64,000 nucleotides of DNA, taken from Odiellus spinosus. Its lineage: Eukaryota; Arthropoda; Arachnida; Opiliones; Phalangiidae. Below the pieces are notes generated by a model. That model was not told the DNA's origin and did no database searches. It saw only the letters and a list, made by a program, of their open reading frames with translations. Positions 1-11,956 of the stretch are shown piece after piece (the first letter of the stretch is position 1; every line of letters begins with the position of its first letter). Location of the stretch: positions 19,411,728-19,475,727 of the forward strand of contig OY987229.1 of NCBI GenBank assembly GCA_963920705.1. Reading direction: 5' to 3'. A program made the position numbers and the translations under genes.

Positions 1-1227
1 CTCGCTAAATCTTTTGACCAGTAACTCGTTCTCCTCGTAAATTTTCGCCCTCATATGTCTCTCGTGGTCAGCCGCTTGCTCGGCTTGTTTAAGTCGATGT
101 TTCAAATCCTTTACTTCTTTCTATTGTTAAAAGATGGCGGTAGGCTTAGTGAGAAATGGATCAATTTTTGAAACCGAGGCTTAACGAACGTTAAAATAAT
201 CCAATTTGAATCGTTCCTGCCCCGATCTATAACGTTCTAAGACAGTTTCTTGATCCTGGAAAGCTTTTTGGAGCTTTTCCAAATCCTTAGCGTTATTTTG
301 TATTAGTTGTTCCAGTTCTTCATTCTTGTATAAGTAAGAAACAAACGAGATTGTAAATTCTTTCTACGATTATTTTACGTGCCTTAAAAACTGGCCTACT
401 TTTTCATGCATTTCCGTCAGTTGATTTTTCAAATTTTTAATCTCGTCTAAATATTCTTCCAACTTTCCTTTCAACTCCTCTTGTTTATCCTCCATATCTT
501 TAATAATTTCGTTCTTATTATCTATGATCCTCTTATTCTGCACGATCTCGTCTAGGTAAGCTTTTTTCTGTTTTCCTTCCACCTCTGCTTTTCAGACACG
601 GTGTCAATTAGGCCTTCAGTGACATTTAAAAATTTAATTTGAAAATCTTACCTCTTAATTCACGCATATCGTTAATTAGTTTGTTGTTATGCGTCGAAAG
701 TAAATCAATTTTTGTATTCTTTTGTTTAATGTCGAGCCTTAATCCATTTACTTCATTTTTGCAATCCTATTTAAAAAAAACTAAATTAAGGGCCTAGGCT
801 TAGCTAAAAATTTCGATAAAGATCTCGAAATACGAACAGTTAACTGATTACGCAATAATTCGGCTTCTGTATCATTGGCTTTACATTTTTCCGATTCTTC
901 CATAACTGTTTTCGTGAATTTAAAACGTTAAGGATAAAAGGCCAGCTAGAGATTAAAATGTTAAATTTTGCAAAGGATATAGATAATTAACTTCAAGCTC
1001 GAGGAATTGTATCTGTTCATTTAAATTAATGAAATAATCCTCCTCAATTTCTATTATATTTTCTTCGTGTAGCAAATTTCTGTAAATTTGTAAAGATATT
1101 ATCTTATACTAAGATATGGGAAAATCTTATCTTACTGATGCAGCTCTTTATCTGGGCTCGTTGAAGTTTTTCTTGCAGCTGGAACTTCGCTGTATTTAGC
1201 CGTCTTGCGTCTTACTCGATTCAACAT
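1..1227 (-). CDS. Coiled-coil protein, 5' part (3' end off the left edge)
   Basis: Partial minus-strand gene. The ATG at 1227 opens an exon to about 1136 that is basic and Ser/Thr-rich (starts MLNRVRRKTAKYSEV). The next exon, about 1079-992, is acidic and helical and ends FLELE. Further coiled-coil blocks follow at about 906-840, 765-655, 595-391, 326-205 and 121-1, rich in Lys, Glu, Leu, Gln and Asn with heptad-like spacing (for example LKNQLTEMHEKVGQFLRH near 430-390). No other domain is visible, and I do not recognise the family. An RFX-type X-box 283 bp upstream suggests a ciliary or basal-body protein; that is an inference from the promoter, not from the protein. Borders of the first two exons are firm; the 906-840 exon does not join cleanly in frame with a strong splice site, so the gene model there is approximate. 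Golgin-like or other coiled-coil proteins remain possible. Confidence 0.6.
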
Positions 1228-2069
1228 TTTTATTTTTAGCAACGAAATTTATAACCCTTAAATACAGTTTTTCTATTTAACTCTTCGATATAGTCTTTTT
1301 GGATTTAACCCAAGAAAAAAATTTGTTTAAACTACTCCGCGTGAAAGATCAGTGTGGTCTTTTTTGTGTATGATCCTAAACTGGTACCTTGGGTCCATAA
1401 TTACGGCATTTAATGAGTGTTTCTCACGCTAGTTTTCGCGCTAAAGGGACGTCCTATAGCAGTGCTTTTCTATGAATCATTTTTATTTCCCTTCGGATGT
1501 AATTTAGGCGTTTCCATAGCAACGCCAACTCGATCGATATTTAATCGATTCGAATTTCCCGGACTCGGTGCGAGTTAGGCTTAGAAAAGCGGCTTGCGTT
1601 TTTGTCGCGTATTCCATGATTCTTATCAAATTTCGGCGAAATATCTGCGTATAAATCGTCGTCCTTGTAAGATTTAACCGTTTTTTAACCTAATTTATAC
1701 TCGGGTAGTCTTAATTTAATATAAAAGCGATTTGAAGTGTTTCCAAAAACTAAAAGTATAGGTATTAGGCCTAACATTTATAGGTGGCGTTAGGTTATAT
1801 ATGTAGACGCGTGACGTTGCTAGCAGTTTGTCACGTGACATTTAAAGGGCATCTATTTAAAAAGTAAACAAAAGAGCAGGCGCGTAGAGGACGCGGTAGT
1901 TTAGGTACGTAGAAGTAAATTAACGTTCGCCGCGTCACGTTATTAAAACTTCTCGTATATTCGAAATGTATAGGATTTTTGTTAACGCAAAATTTGTAAG
2001 ATAAAAGAATCATTTAACTTTTATTGATACATAAAATATTCCCCCAACAATTCTCGATAATATATACTT
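1228..2069. other. Divergent promoter region
   Basis: Shared upstream region of the minus-strand coiled-coil gene and plus-strand adenosine kinase. Apart from the X-box at 1510-1523 I see no other clear element and no supported coding sequence. Confidence 0.5.
1510..1523. promoter_or_regulatory. X-box-like RFX binding site
   Basis: GTTTCCATAGCAAC fits the animal RFX X-box consensus GTHNYYATRRNAAC at every position and sits in a larger palindrome GGCGTTTCCATAGCAACGCC. It lies between the divergent coiled-coil gene (ATG at 1227) and adenosine kinase (ATG at 2070), closer to the former. Full matches are typical of promoters of ciliary genes bound by RFX/DAF-19. Confidence 0.6.
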
Positions 2070-3131
2070 ATGGAAAAAATATGTTACGTTGGAAACGCTT
2101 TATTAGACTTTTCGGGAACCTGTTCCTCCGCGACATTGAAGAAATACGGCCTCGAAATCGATGAAAATTGCGAATATACCGAAAGACAATCTGGTTTAAT
2201 AGAAGAAATTCAAACTCTCGAGGATTTAGTCGTAACTCCGGGCGGATCGGCCCAAAATTCGGCTCGCGTAACTCAATGGCTTCTGAAGCCAGTTTTGGGT
2301 GATAATCTCGTCGCGTTTATCGGTTGCGTGGGTGGGGATCAATTTGGAGAATTATTAGCCGAGAAAGTTAAATCAATCGGCGTTAAAACGTTTTATGACA
2401 TACACGAAACTGAACCGACGGGAATTACAGCTGGTCTAGTTACCGAAGACGATAAACGAACCCTATGCGCTAAATTAGGAGCCGCGAATTGCTTTAATTT
2501 GCAATATTTAAAAACTCCGGAAGTTGAAAATGTCCTTAAAAATTGTCGTATATTGTACGTTGAGGGGTATTTCTTAACCCATAGTAAAGTCGCGGTAATA
2601 GAAATAGCTAAACACGCTAACTCTCGCGGCAAAACTTTCGCCTTTAATCTTTCCGCCCAATACATTTGCGAAAATCACTCCAAAGATTTGAAAGAAATAA
2701 TACCAAGAGTTGATATTTTATTTGGGAACGAAAATGAAATGAAAACCTTAGCCGCGCAAATAGAAAGTGGCGTTTCAGACCCTAAATCGGTCGTTAAATT
2801 GATAGCGAATACCGAATACTTTCCCGTGCCTAAATCAGGTCGCACCGTCATTATGACGTGTGGCCCAGACGCCGTATACGTTTGTAAAACAAATTTTTCC
2901 GCCTTAGAATTTCCTGTTAAGAAAGTAGATCATATCGAAGATACAATTGGTGCTGGGGACGCCTTTGTATCCGGATATTTGGCTTCGCTAATCGTTGGTC
3001 CGAAACGAATCGATGAGCATATTAAGTTCGCGATTGAAATAGCTAGAACCATAATTGAAAACAGGGGTTGTTCGTTCCCCGAATACCCCAATAAGAATCT
3101 AATTAATTTGCTTAAAAATTTCAAGTCTTAA
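2070..3131 (+). CDS. Adk: Adenosine kinase (PfkB/ribokinase family)
   Basis: Uninterrupted 353-aa frame. Adenosine kinase phosphorylates adenosine to AMP with ATP in purine salvage and clears adenosine made by the methylation cycle. The N-terminus has the family GN-LLD segment (residues 8-13). Next come the substrate-binding stretch TPGGSAQNSARVTQWLL (about 56-72), NLSAQYIC in the central sheet, ILFGNENEM (about 218-226), and the PfkB signature DTIGAGDAFVSGY near the C-terminus with the putative catalytic Asp at about residue 297. Length matches animal enzymes (about 345-362 aa). All other complete genes in the window are split by introns, so a single-exon gene is unusual here; it may be an old retrocopy or have lost its introns. 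Codon use and frame are intact, so it looks functional. No poly(A) tail remnant is seen just after the stop. Confidence 0.93.
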   Translation: MEKICYVGNALLDFSGTCSSATLKKYGLEIDENCEYTERQSGLIEEIQTLEDLVVTPGGSAQNSARVTQWLLKPVLGDNLVAFIGCVGGDQFGELLAEKVKSIGVKTFYDIHETEPTGITAGLVTEDDKRTLCAKLGAANCFNLQYLKTPEVENVLKNCRILYVEGYFLTHSKVAVIEIAKHANSRGKTFAFNLSAQYICENHSKDLKEIIPRVDILFGNENEMKTLAAQIESGVSDPKSVVKLIANTEYFPVPKSGRTVIMTCGPDAVYVCKTNFSALEFPVKKVDHIEDTIGAGDAFVSGYLASLIVGPKRIDEHIKFAIEIARTIIENRGCSFPEYPNKNLINLLKNFKS

Positions 3132-3601
3132 TACTAGTACTTTAAAACGAAAAACCTTGTTTTTGAAAGGACAAACGCTTTCGATTTTCATTGAGCCCAC
3201 GCGCAAAAATGTCACGGTTATTAATTTATGTTGTTTTTTGTTTTTTTAAGGCTGAATTTAAATGAAATTAAATTGACCATGAAAATTTCTCAAACTTTTC
3301 GTTCTTTCCTTCCTTAAGTTTAGTTATTAAACAAATTAATATGTAACAACGCTTAAAACCGGTTTTAAAAAGGGCGCGAAATTTTTGGCGCGATTTCAAA
3401 ACGGTCGCGTGATGTAAAATATAGGAGTGGCTAAGATCGGACCAATCGCTTAACGGGAGTATAGGTGATTAGATGTACACAGAAAATGGCTTCAAGAACA
3501 TTTTGATTTTACCCCCAACTAGGAAATTAAAAAACTTAATTTCCTCTTTCACTCCTAAATAATATTTTGGTGTCGTATGTAGTCCCTTAATTTTATTAAC
3601 C
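3132..3601. other. Intergenic spacer, Adk to tafazzin
   Basis: About 470 bp that must hold the adenosine kinase 3' UTR and the tafazzin promoter. No coding sequence, repeat or canonical AATAAA close to the stop was noticed. Confidence 0.4.
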
Positions 3602-4954
3602 ATGCAAAACGCTAAAATGTCTTTAGAACAATATATGCCTGACCTAAGCAAACCTCATAAACTATGGTCTGTGGGGAGTGCCTTGGTCATCCCTACAGTT
3701 GGAGTTCTAAGCAAAATAATGTCTGGTAAATATAAAATAATTATATTTCAAGTATTTAATACTAATCACAGAATGAAATTAGGGTAATTTTTACTTGTAG
3801 CCCCGGGACCTTCCCCGTAACCGAAGTTTTAGCGAGTGAAGGTTAAATCTCGGCAGCATGGCTGTTGTCTCGGTTACGGAGCGTTCTGGGAGCTATAAGT
3901 AAAAATTGCCAACCTGAGGACTGGATTGCTTGACACTTATTTTAATAGGCTGGTTAAATAAAATGACGGTTCATAACAGGGAAGTACTTATCGACGCTAT
4001 TGATAACCGCAAACCTGGTATACCTCTAATAACAGTTAGTAATCATTATTCGTGCCTAGATGATCCAGTTTTGTGGGGTACGTAGACTCTAAAATCCCTT
4101 AATCCTTACTAATTCCCGCTACAAGTAATTGTATTTTTTTTATTTAAAAAGGCATGTTAGATTGGCGACACTTATTCAATACCACAGTGATGAGATGGAG
4201 CGCAGCCGCTTCAGACATTTGTTTCACAAATAACATACACGCACGTTTCTTCTATTTTGGCAAAACGTTCCCTGTAGTCAGAGGTAGCGGTATTTATCAA
4301 AAAGGCATGAAATTTTGCCTTGAAAGGTTAAACGAAGGTTGTTGGGTCCATTTCTTCCCTGAGGGCAAGGTTAATGAAAATCACGACAATTTAAGGTTGA
4401 AGTGGGGTGAGTTGTGATTTATTTTTATCCGTTAAAGATAAGCCTTATAAAAGCGCTGAAATTATATAATAATGATAGGTATTGGTCGGTTAATCGCCGA
4501 ATGTCAAGAAACACCAATAGTGATACCATTTTTTCACATGGGCATGGATGATGTATTACCTAATAGGTCTCCATATATTCCTAGAATTGGAAAAGTAAAT
4601 TTTTCATTCTTTAATACTTTAAACAACGCATTAAGTTCAATCTAATGGAATGTTTGCACGTATTTAGGTCATAACTGTATTCATAGGTGATCCTTTAGAC
4701 TTTGAAAACATGCGGAAAAAGTTTAAAGATGAAGTAATAAATGCTGTAAGAATTTTTTTATGGTTTTAGAAAGTTTTAGGTGCCTTCCCCTCAGTTGATT
4801 CCTTCACAATCAACATTCCCAAGCATAAATGCTAAAAAAATACATTTTAAATTTATAGAAGGAGAAACGAAAAATGATCACTGACAAAATTCAAGACGAA
4901 TTATCTAGTTTAAGAGTACGTGCTGAACAATTACATCCAAAGCCAATTTTATAA
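3602..4954 (+). CDS. Taz: Tafazzin, cardiolipin-remodelling transacylase
   Basis: Six exons: 3602-3725, 3949-4077, 4152-4406, 4479-4594, 4668-4745, 4859-4954; all joins are in frame and give 265 aa. Tafazzin transfers acyl chains between phospholipids to mature cardiolipin at mitochondrial membranes. The PlsC-type HX4D motif is His74-Asp79 in [10 protein letters not shown], followed by DICFTNNIH, the substrate-binding FPEGKV (about 153) and WGIGRLIAE across the exon 3/4 join. The N-terminal stretch [18 protein letters not shown] is the membrane-anchoring helix. Start: ATGs at 3602, 3617 and 3635 are all in frame; 3602 gives the longest product. Intron 1 carries a 128-bp inverted-repeat element. 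The tail ends [11 protein letters not shown], like the animal family. Length is close to the short human isoforms (about 262 aa). Confidence 0.95.
3783..3910. mobile_element. Short inverted-repeat element (MITE-like) in tafazzin intron 1
   Basis: Left arm GGTAATTTTTACTTGTAGC and right arm GCTATAAGTAAAAATTGCC are near-perfect inverted repeats. Pairing continues inward through CCGTAACCGAAG and CTCGGTTACGG, giving arms of about 45 bp. No target-site duplication is obvious, so it could also be a structured intron hairpin. Confidence 0.5.
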
Positions 4955-5020
4955 TATAATTTCAAAAGATTTAAATAAGCTTTTTTAACAACTTTAATTA
5001 TTAACATTTTTAAATCGCCA

Positions 5021-5058
<38 letters not shown>

Positions 5059-6787
5059 CCATAAATTGAAACGCTTCAAAAGAAACAAGAATCAGTACAA
5101 AAATTACTAATCGTTTTTTTAATTAAGGAGATTTATTTCAAAGAGTGTTTTTAATACTTTTTTATATATTATAAAATTTTACAGAAATTATTGAGATAGT
5201 TTAGAGAATAACTTGCACTGTTGGTGTTGGAAGAGATATTATGGTTAGAAAATGTTTTTCATCCTATAAAATGCCATTGAAATTCAGCGTAATTATCATG
5301 ACAATTATAATTGTTAAAAAGATGCAATGAAATCTATATACAACATTGTACAAAGCTATTTATTTACATTATGGGAAATTTTTGGCAGTAAAGGAAGAAA
5401 TTACCTTGAAAATCTCATTATTTTTATTCTTCCTAAAATTTAAGTATATCATTAGGCTTAGAAGCTCCTCGAAGGCCCGAATAACAACTTTATTGAGGCC
5501 AAACTTTCAGCCAATCAGGATCTTTCCCTAGCAGATGGCGACACTCAAACGCGGGAAATCATTTTCCCGCCATATAATTCAAACTGCTTAAAAGGATGAC
5601 ACACTCTGAAATATCGATAAACAAGATAAATGGCTTTTTATAAAGCACTTTTTTGCCACGAATTAACCATTTTGTTTATTTTAAGAGCCCATTATCAATC
5701 GAAAATGTAAGTAGGTCAAGTTCCAAATACTTGAAATATAATTATACTGTATTTAGTCATTATTTTAGATCAAGGCTTAACTTCTGCCTAGTTTTAGTTG
5801 ACTAAAGCTATGAATTAATTATATATACGTTAATTTAAACTAAATAAGTCGGGTTCGTATGTTAATCTTGGGAAAACACATCAAATCTCACGTTTTGTCA
5901 GAGAATTTGTAATTCTAAACGGGAATGCATGACGGGGTGCTGCTGTATCGGATGTATTATTACTTAGTCAACGTTTCCGTTGGGTTCCCCCCAAAATATA
6001 ATTATGTAAGAGAATTATTGGCGCGTCGCTCACCCCCTGCGTTTTTAAAAGGGCGAGAAACGTGAAAACTCGTAAATTTTAAAAACTACGAACGTTCCCT
6101 TTTTGATAATGAGAAATCCTGTTTGCATTCCCAGTAATGTAAGATCGACTTCAAAGCCCGTAGGGTATTTTTTCTCTGTAAAGGTGTCCTTCGTAATCTC
6201 ATCTTTGGGCTTAGCTAACTTTTTCCTTTAAAGGGAGAGTGAAATCAAAAGTTAAATGAGCTTTAAATGTTGTCCCGTAAGAATCGCGTGTCTTGTCTTG
6301 AGATAACTTTACTATAATATCAGTAAAATATCTATCATTCAGAGATCGTATAGGTCTGTTTGTGCAAGAGTAGGATATGCTATTTCGTTCTTACGTCTTG
6401 AATATAAGTTTAACCTACCCTTTAAAGGATAAATTAGGCCCTCCCATGTGCCTAAATCGTCGCGCCAAAGTAGGAGGGTTTAATGCTAATAAACTAACCG
6501 ATTCTATGATTAGATAAATTGAAAACTATTCGTTCGGACTGCTGCTTTCGAAGAAAGGTCGAGTCAATTGCGCCGGCGAATATTTTCCCTGTAGTAATAT
6601 TTACGTCACATATTGTTCGGCGTTTAATTTTTTGTTACAAAATAGTTTAAGGGGATGTAGGCGGATTCCATTCATATCTTTCTCGGTACTTGCTAAAGTT
6701 TCTTCAAAGTAATTATGTGTAAATCGAAATATGCTCATTACCGGAAAATCTTTTAAACATTTGTGAACTTATTGGACTGTGGGAAAA
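4955..6787. other. Intergenic region
   Basis: About 1.8 kb between tafazzin and the protease. It holds a 33-base poly(A) run at 5022-5054 and a TTAAAGGGAGAGTG element end near 6238. I see no coding exons. Confidence 0.5.
5022..5054. repeat. Poly(A) mononucleotide run
   Basis: Thirty-three consecutive A residues about 70 bp after the tafazzin stop. It may be a microsatellite or the tail of an old retro-insertion; no element body is recognisable next to it. Confidence 0.7.
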
Positions 6788-9700
6788 ATGCGTATATTTG
6801 GAATACTAGGAGTAATAAATCTGGTTGTTACTACGATAGTTTATTTAGAAACTTTCGAATGTTTGAAGTAAGTGTACTTTAATATCTTAAATAATATTTA
6901 CGTTGAATTGTTTCGATGCCACGCTTTAGTGCTCGAGATGATTTTTTCCAAAATTCTCGAAGGTCAAATTTTAATATCCTTGAAAAATATCTAAATATAA
7001 ATTCAAAATGACCTCGAGTTAATTTCGTATGAAATATATGGAATCATAATTTGTTTAATTATATTTTACTTGTTTATAGATTAAATGGTAAACTAACGAG
7101 AGAACAATTAGCTTATATTCCCAAAAGGCTGATTAGAGAAGTGACTACGGGTAATGTAATAAGTTACAAAGTATAAATTAAATATCTTTTTACAATAAAG
7201 ATATTTTTTTATTCAAGTCAGGGAATGTGGTTCAAATGCTACAGTGACCAGTTTTGGTGGGAAAATTATCAGTCCTAACTACCCAAATTCGTACTACGGA
7301 GGTCTAGAATGTCAGTGGCATTTGACAGCAGCTCGTGAAGAGGGAATTATCTTGCATATTAATGATTTGCATATCGAAGCTTGGTCAAATTGCAGGTTGG
7401 CCTTGGTTAATTGATTCGTGTCACTATTGAGAAAGAACTAAAACTAGACATGTTTCGAAATTGTAATGTAATATCCGTCTTTGAAATTACAGCTACGATT
7501 ATCTCGATGTATACGCGGGATCAACCAAAGATGACCTCTTGCTAAGACGTCTATGTGGCCGGATTGATAATTACGAATTCACTATCAACGTATCGCAAGT
7601 TTTGTTGGTTTTTATCAGCGATCCTACTTTCGAAGAAAAGGGATTTGAAATTGAATATCGTCTAGCTCAGAGTCAAAGTAAGTTCTGAGCTTTTAATCAG
7701 TCTTTTTCAACCTAATTTGGCAGCGCGCGAAAAGCTAAGATACTTTTACATCTCATCTAAGTGCAGTGGTAACAATTCGCTGAGTTACGGCGTATGTTTA
7801 TAAATTATCAACTTATGATTACACTTATAGCCTATCATTGCCTGATTTTTCCAAGGTTTTGTTTATTCCATGAATTTTCACTGATATCCTAATGTAGACT
7901 AGCTGATTGAAGTCTTACCTACTTATTTTCATACCCGAGTTACCTAGTCACCATCCCAGGCGCCCCAGAATTGAAAAAAAATCTTGATTTTTACCGAAAT
8001 GAAATCTTTTTATGATTTTCCTAAATTTAAGTTTTCGTAATTATTGGGATTAGGCCTATATCCGACGCATTTGCCTACTTGGAAAACAAGTCTCGTTTGT
8101 GTAACTACAGTAGTTTACGAACCATCTTGTCATTATTTTAATTACCCGATAGCTTTGTGTGAGATTATACGCTGCCAGATACAGACTGTGAAATGGACAA
8201 TGATAGAATATTGCAATTCTGTAATTTTCTATCAAATTTTTGACATTAACAATCGTAGTTTGTCTTCGTTTGATGGTAATTTAATTTGTATATAGATAGC
8301 AAATGCGACCAGATTTTAACAGATTCCGAGGGTAAAGTAACAAGCCCCGGATATCCTGAAAACTATCCCTTGAAATCCGATTGCTTCACCTTGATTACTG
8401 TCCAGGAAAAGGAAATTATTTACCTCACCTTCGAGTTTCTAAAATTGGAATTTGATGAAAATTGCGCCTACGATTTTTGCGCAATTTATGACGGTCCAAA
8501 TGAAGGTCCGTTTCTCTTAATTTGAATAGAAATTTCGTAGAAAAAGCAACTTAAGAATATCTAAAATATTATCTTTCCATAGAATCGCCTTTGCTTGGCC
8601 GATTTTGTTTGAGTGAAACTCCAATAACCTTGCAGTCCACGAACAATACGGTTTTCATTCATTTTCACTCTGATGATATGCTTAGTGAACAAGGATTCGC
8701 GCTTAAATACTCGACAGAAGGTTTCGCTGGTAAAACCGGAAATATCGGTGGTAAGTCTTCGTGACGTAATCTTATTTAAAAGATGCTAATTTGTTTTGAT
8801 TAAAGGTTTAACATTTTGATTTATTAGACTGTGGATGGAATCAGACTAACACGGGTGGTAGTATAATATCCCCGAGGTATCCTAATCAATATCCGAGTAA
8901 TTCGCGGTGTAAAATAAATATCGTGGCTCCCGAGGACCATTATGTCCAATTCACCTTTGTCGATTTTAATCTGGAACCGGATAATAACTGCTCATTTGAT
9001 ATGATAACGATTCAAGAAGGGTTTGAACGTAATGGTAATATATTTGTTATCATATGGAGGGTAGTCTTATTATAATTAAAGGTTCAATTTGGTAACAGAT
9101 GAAAGAACTATAGGAGTTTATTGCGGCACTTATCTAACTACTTACTCGCTTTTATCAACCACAAATAATGTCCTCTTCACTTTCATCAGCGATAGTTTCT
9201 CCGAGTATAGTGGGTTTTCTATCAACTACGAGTTTATCGAAGATCCATCCAAAAGTAACTTGCAATCTTACCATATAATATTGTATACTTAAGTTTTAAT
9301 CGTTTGTTTAATATAGAAAAAGTAACAACATCCGCGCCCTTGACTGCCGAGGATTTCTTTGTCCATATATCACCCAACGCGACTGTCCAGGAAGAAAAAC
9401 GTCACGCCATTAGTTGTATCCCTCGCAGTCCAATCGCCAAAACCAGATGGTTTAAAGAAAATGAGTTTATCGGTCCGCCTACTAGCAAAAATCCAGTTTC
9501 GGAACTTCCAAAGGGTTTAAAATTCGTCAGCGATACCACATTGGAAATTGAGAAAATGACGCGAGATCTAGTCGGAAAATATACTTGTACTATCGTTTCG
9601 ACGGAACAATCTTCTATTAACGCCACAATTTGGATAGGAATGAGCTTCAAAAATGACGAGTGCGATATAAGTAAGTTTATAAAAAATTAATCAAGCCAAC

Positions 9701-11818
9701 CACGCTAAGTATACTTTTACAAACTGTTGTAAAAGAAGACAGACAATCGGAACCCATCTAAAACTATCCTAAAAAAATTTAAACTTTTAAATTTCGTTAA
9801 TTAACTTGAATTAAACAAAACCAACATCGTCTTTATTATTTTTCCGCCGATTTCTTGAAGGGATTACAAAGTAAAAACTTCTACGCTAATCCCGATCAAG
9901 GAAAAATATAATTATCTCTAGATTAGTCGCTCGTATCTGGGCGTGTCCACCCCGTCATCTTTTCGAGGGAGGGGAATATAATCCTTAGCGTAAAGATAGA
10001 AATATGTTTCTGTCAGTCTCCCTTTAATATTGGAAAACAATTGGGTCAAGGCAGTATATGGTTGGCGTATGACTTATTTGTTAAAGGGCAAATGAAAACT
10101 AAAGAAACACATTCTTAACTTTACGTGTTTCTAATCTACGTTATCGAAAACTAAATAACTTATTTTCAAGCATTCCTAGAATAAAATGAAAATAATCTAA
10201 AAAGGTATGGGCCTCCTATGTTTGCAATTACTTTTAGCAACGTGACCAGTAAGCGAAGTCTTGGAGATAAATTCAGTCTTCATATAATTCCTATTATTTA
10301 GTTTAGTTGTTTAGAGAGCAATTTAGTTCATTCGAACTACGTTGAAAAATATTTGAAAATTTCTTGCAGCGCGCCGAATTATTTCTCTCGTGTCACACGC
10401 CCTAAACGGCGCCTATTGGCTGCGTTCCATTTTTAGGGAAATTCAAATTTTCTCTCTGGCGTGCTTGATGCTCCAAATATTGAAAACCTTTTTTTTTCAT
10501 ATGCTTGAAAAAAGAGTTGATGTTATTTTAGGTTTTCGATAACGTAGATTCAGAAAAACGTAAAATCAAGAAAATGTGATTCCTCAGTTTTCATTTATCT
10601 TTTAAACTGATCTGAAAACAATTTGGGGTCAAGATGGATGTAATTTTCGTGTAATTTTTTTTTTCTAGTTTTGCGAGACATACCTTACGACGTCACCTTG
10701 ACGGAACAAATCGAATTCAAACTAATGGAATGTAGTTCCCCTACGCCTAACGTCACTATAACTTGGGAAAAAGACGGCGAACCTTTAATTTCGAGTGACA
10801 AGTTTAGTTTCTTGCCCAAAGGTCATCTGGCACTAGACAAGCTAGAACAGACAGACGCTGGGTTCTATACTTGCATAGCGAAGGATAATGTACGAAATTG
10901 CGAAAGAAGAGAAGCTGCTATCGTTACTGTCAAGCCTTTGCAGAAAATTGATGATATTTGCGGTATACCTAAGAAAGGACATCCTGGTAAGGATAAACCC
11001 AAGGAAGACAGCGGTAGGATCGTTGGTGGAAGCGACGCCGACAAGGGAGCTTACCCCTGGCAAGTTATGCTCTGGGAACCTAAGCAGAAGACATTCTGCG
11101 GTGGCGTATTGTTGAACGAGCGTTGGTTCATATCCGTGGCGCATTGTTTCACGACCAAGCGCGCGACCGAAATTAAATGGAAAGACGTTATAATACGTCT
11201 TGGAAAACTTGACCAATCCGAAATTGAACCCGAAGAATTTTCTACCGTCATGGGGGACATAGTACTTCATCCTAATTTCAATAAACAAACTTTTGACAAC
11301 GACTTGGCATTAGTTCGCCTGAAGGAAGCGGTACCGTTCACCGATTATATCCTACCCATATGTCTCGGTGATCCCAAGTTCATCGAAGATTCTTTCTTTT
11401 CCAAAGAAAATCAATTGGGAGTCGTAACCGGTTGGGGTAAGCTGACAGAACGCGGTGGCGTACCTAGAATACTAAAAGAACTACAGCTACCGATAGTTAA
11501 ACGATCAGTGTGCGAGACTTCAACCAGAAATGTGGTAAGTTTAACCCTAAAGCTTCCGAGCTTTAGATCTAAATGTTAATGAGATTTATTTCATTGTAGG
11601 TGACCCGAAACATGTTTTGCGCCGGTTACGCGCAAGAAGTAGTGGGAGATTCTTGTCAAGGAGACAGTGGTGGACCATTTGTTGCTCAAAAGGATGGACG
11701 TTGGTACTTACCTGGTTTAGTAAGTTGGGGAGAAGGTTGCGCTCAAAAAGGAAAGTACGGATTTTACACCAAAGTAAATAATTATCACAGTTGGATTAGA
11801 GGAATCATATCCACGTAA
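6788..11818 (+). CDS. Secreted CUB-CUB-CUB-Ig-Ig-trypsin-like serine protease
   Basis: Eleven exons: 6788-6867, 7080-7150, 7218-7395, 7493-7677, 8296-8505, 8583-8750, 8828-9034, 9099-9254, 9317-9670, 10669-11534, 11600-11818; all phases agree and give 897 aa. A hydrophobic N-terminus ([19 protein letters not shown]) is a likely signal peptide. Three CUB domains follow (about 53-171, 174-297, 298-418; each starts with Cys and an SPxYPxxY-type motif), then two Ig domains (about 425-535 and 540-630, the second with DAGFYTC), and a trypsin domain. The zymogen is predicted to be cut at R653-IVGG. The triad is His695 (VAHC), Asp748 (DNDLAL) and Ser848 (GDSGGP). Asp842 predicts cleavage after Arg/Lys. 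The layout resembles complement-type or clotting proteases in logic, but I cannot match it to a named protein. It is an extracellular protease of immune, clotting or developmental type; the function is an inference. The gene is convergent with porcupine. Confidence 0.9.
10081..10605. mobile_element. TTAA-flanked MITE in protease intron 9
   Basis: About 525 bp flanked by TTAA (10081-10084 and 10602-10605). Arms of roughly 80-90 bp are inverted copies: left AGGGCAAATGAAAACT...ATCTACGTTATCGAAAAC, right GTTTTCGATAACGTAGAT...AGTTTTCATTTATCTT. There is no coding capacity. The TTAA target is that of piggyBac- or Kolobok-type transposons. Confidence 0.65.
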
Positions 11819-11859
11819 ATTTAATTTACAAACTGAGTAAACAAAGTCGAAGAATACAA

Positions 11860-11865
11860 AATAAA
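11860..11865 (+). terminator. Poly(A) signal AATAAA of the protease gene
   Basis: AATAAA 42 nt after the protease stop. It lies 7 nt from an oppositely oriented AATAAA (11872-11877 on the minus strand) available to porcupine. Confidence 0.6.
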
Positions 11866-11950
11866 TTCATTTTTATTTTGAAAAATATATGTTTAAATTT
11901 GACACACTAAAAATTGGCACAAAGTAACACGTATTCTGGAAGACTTAATT

Positions 11951-11956
11951 TTTATT
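11951..11956 (-). terminator. Poly(A) signal AATAAA of porcupine
   Basis: The complement of TTTATT reads AATAAA one base after the porcupine stop codon. A second copy lies at 11872-11877. Use of the nearer one would give a very short 3' UTR. Confidence 0.5.

Noticed and set aside
8044..8295. 83-codon ORF before the CUB2 exon
   Set aside because: Lies in protease intron 4; the coding exon starts at 8296 with the right splice phase and this ORF lacks CUB features.
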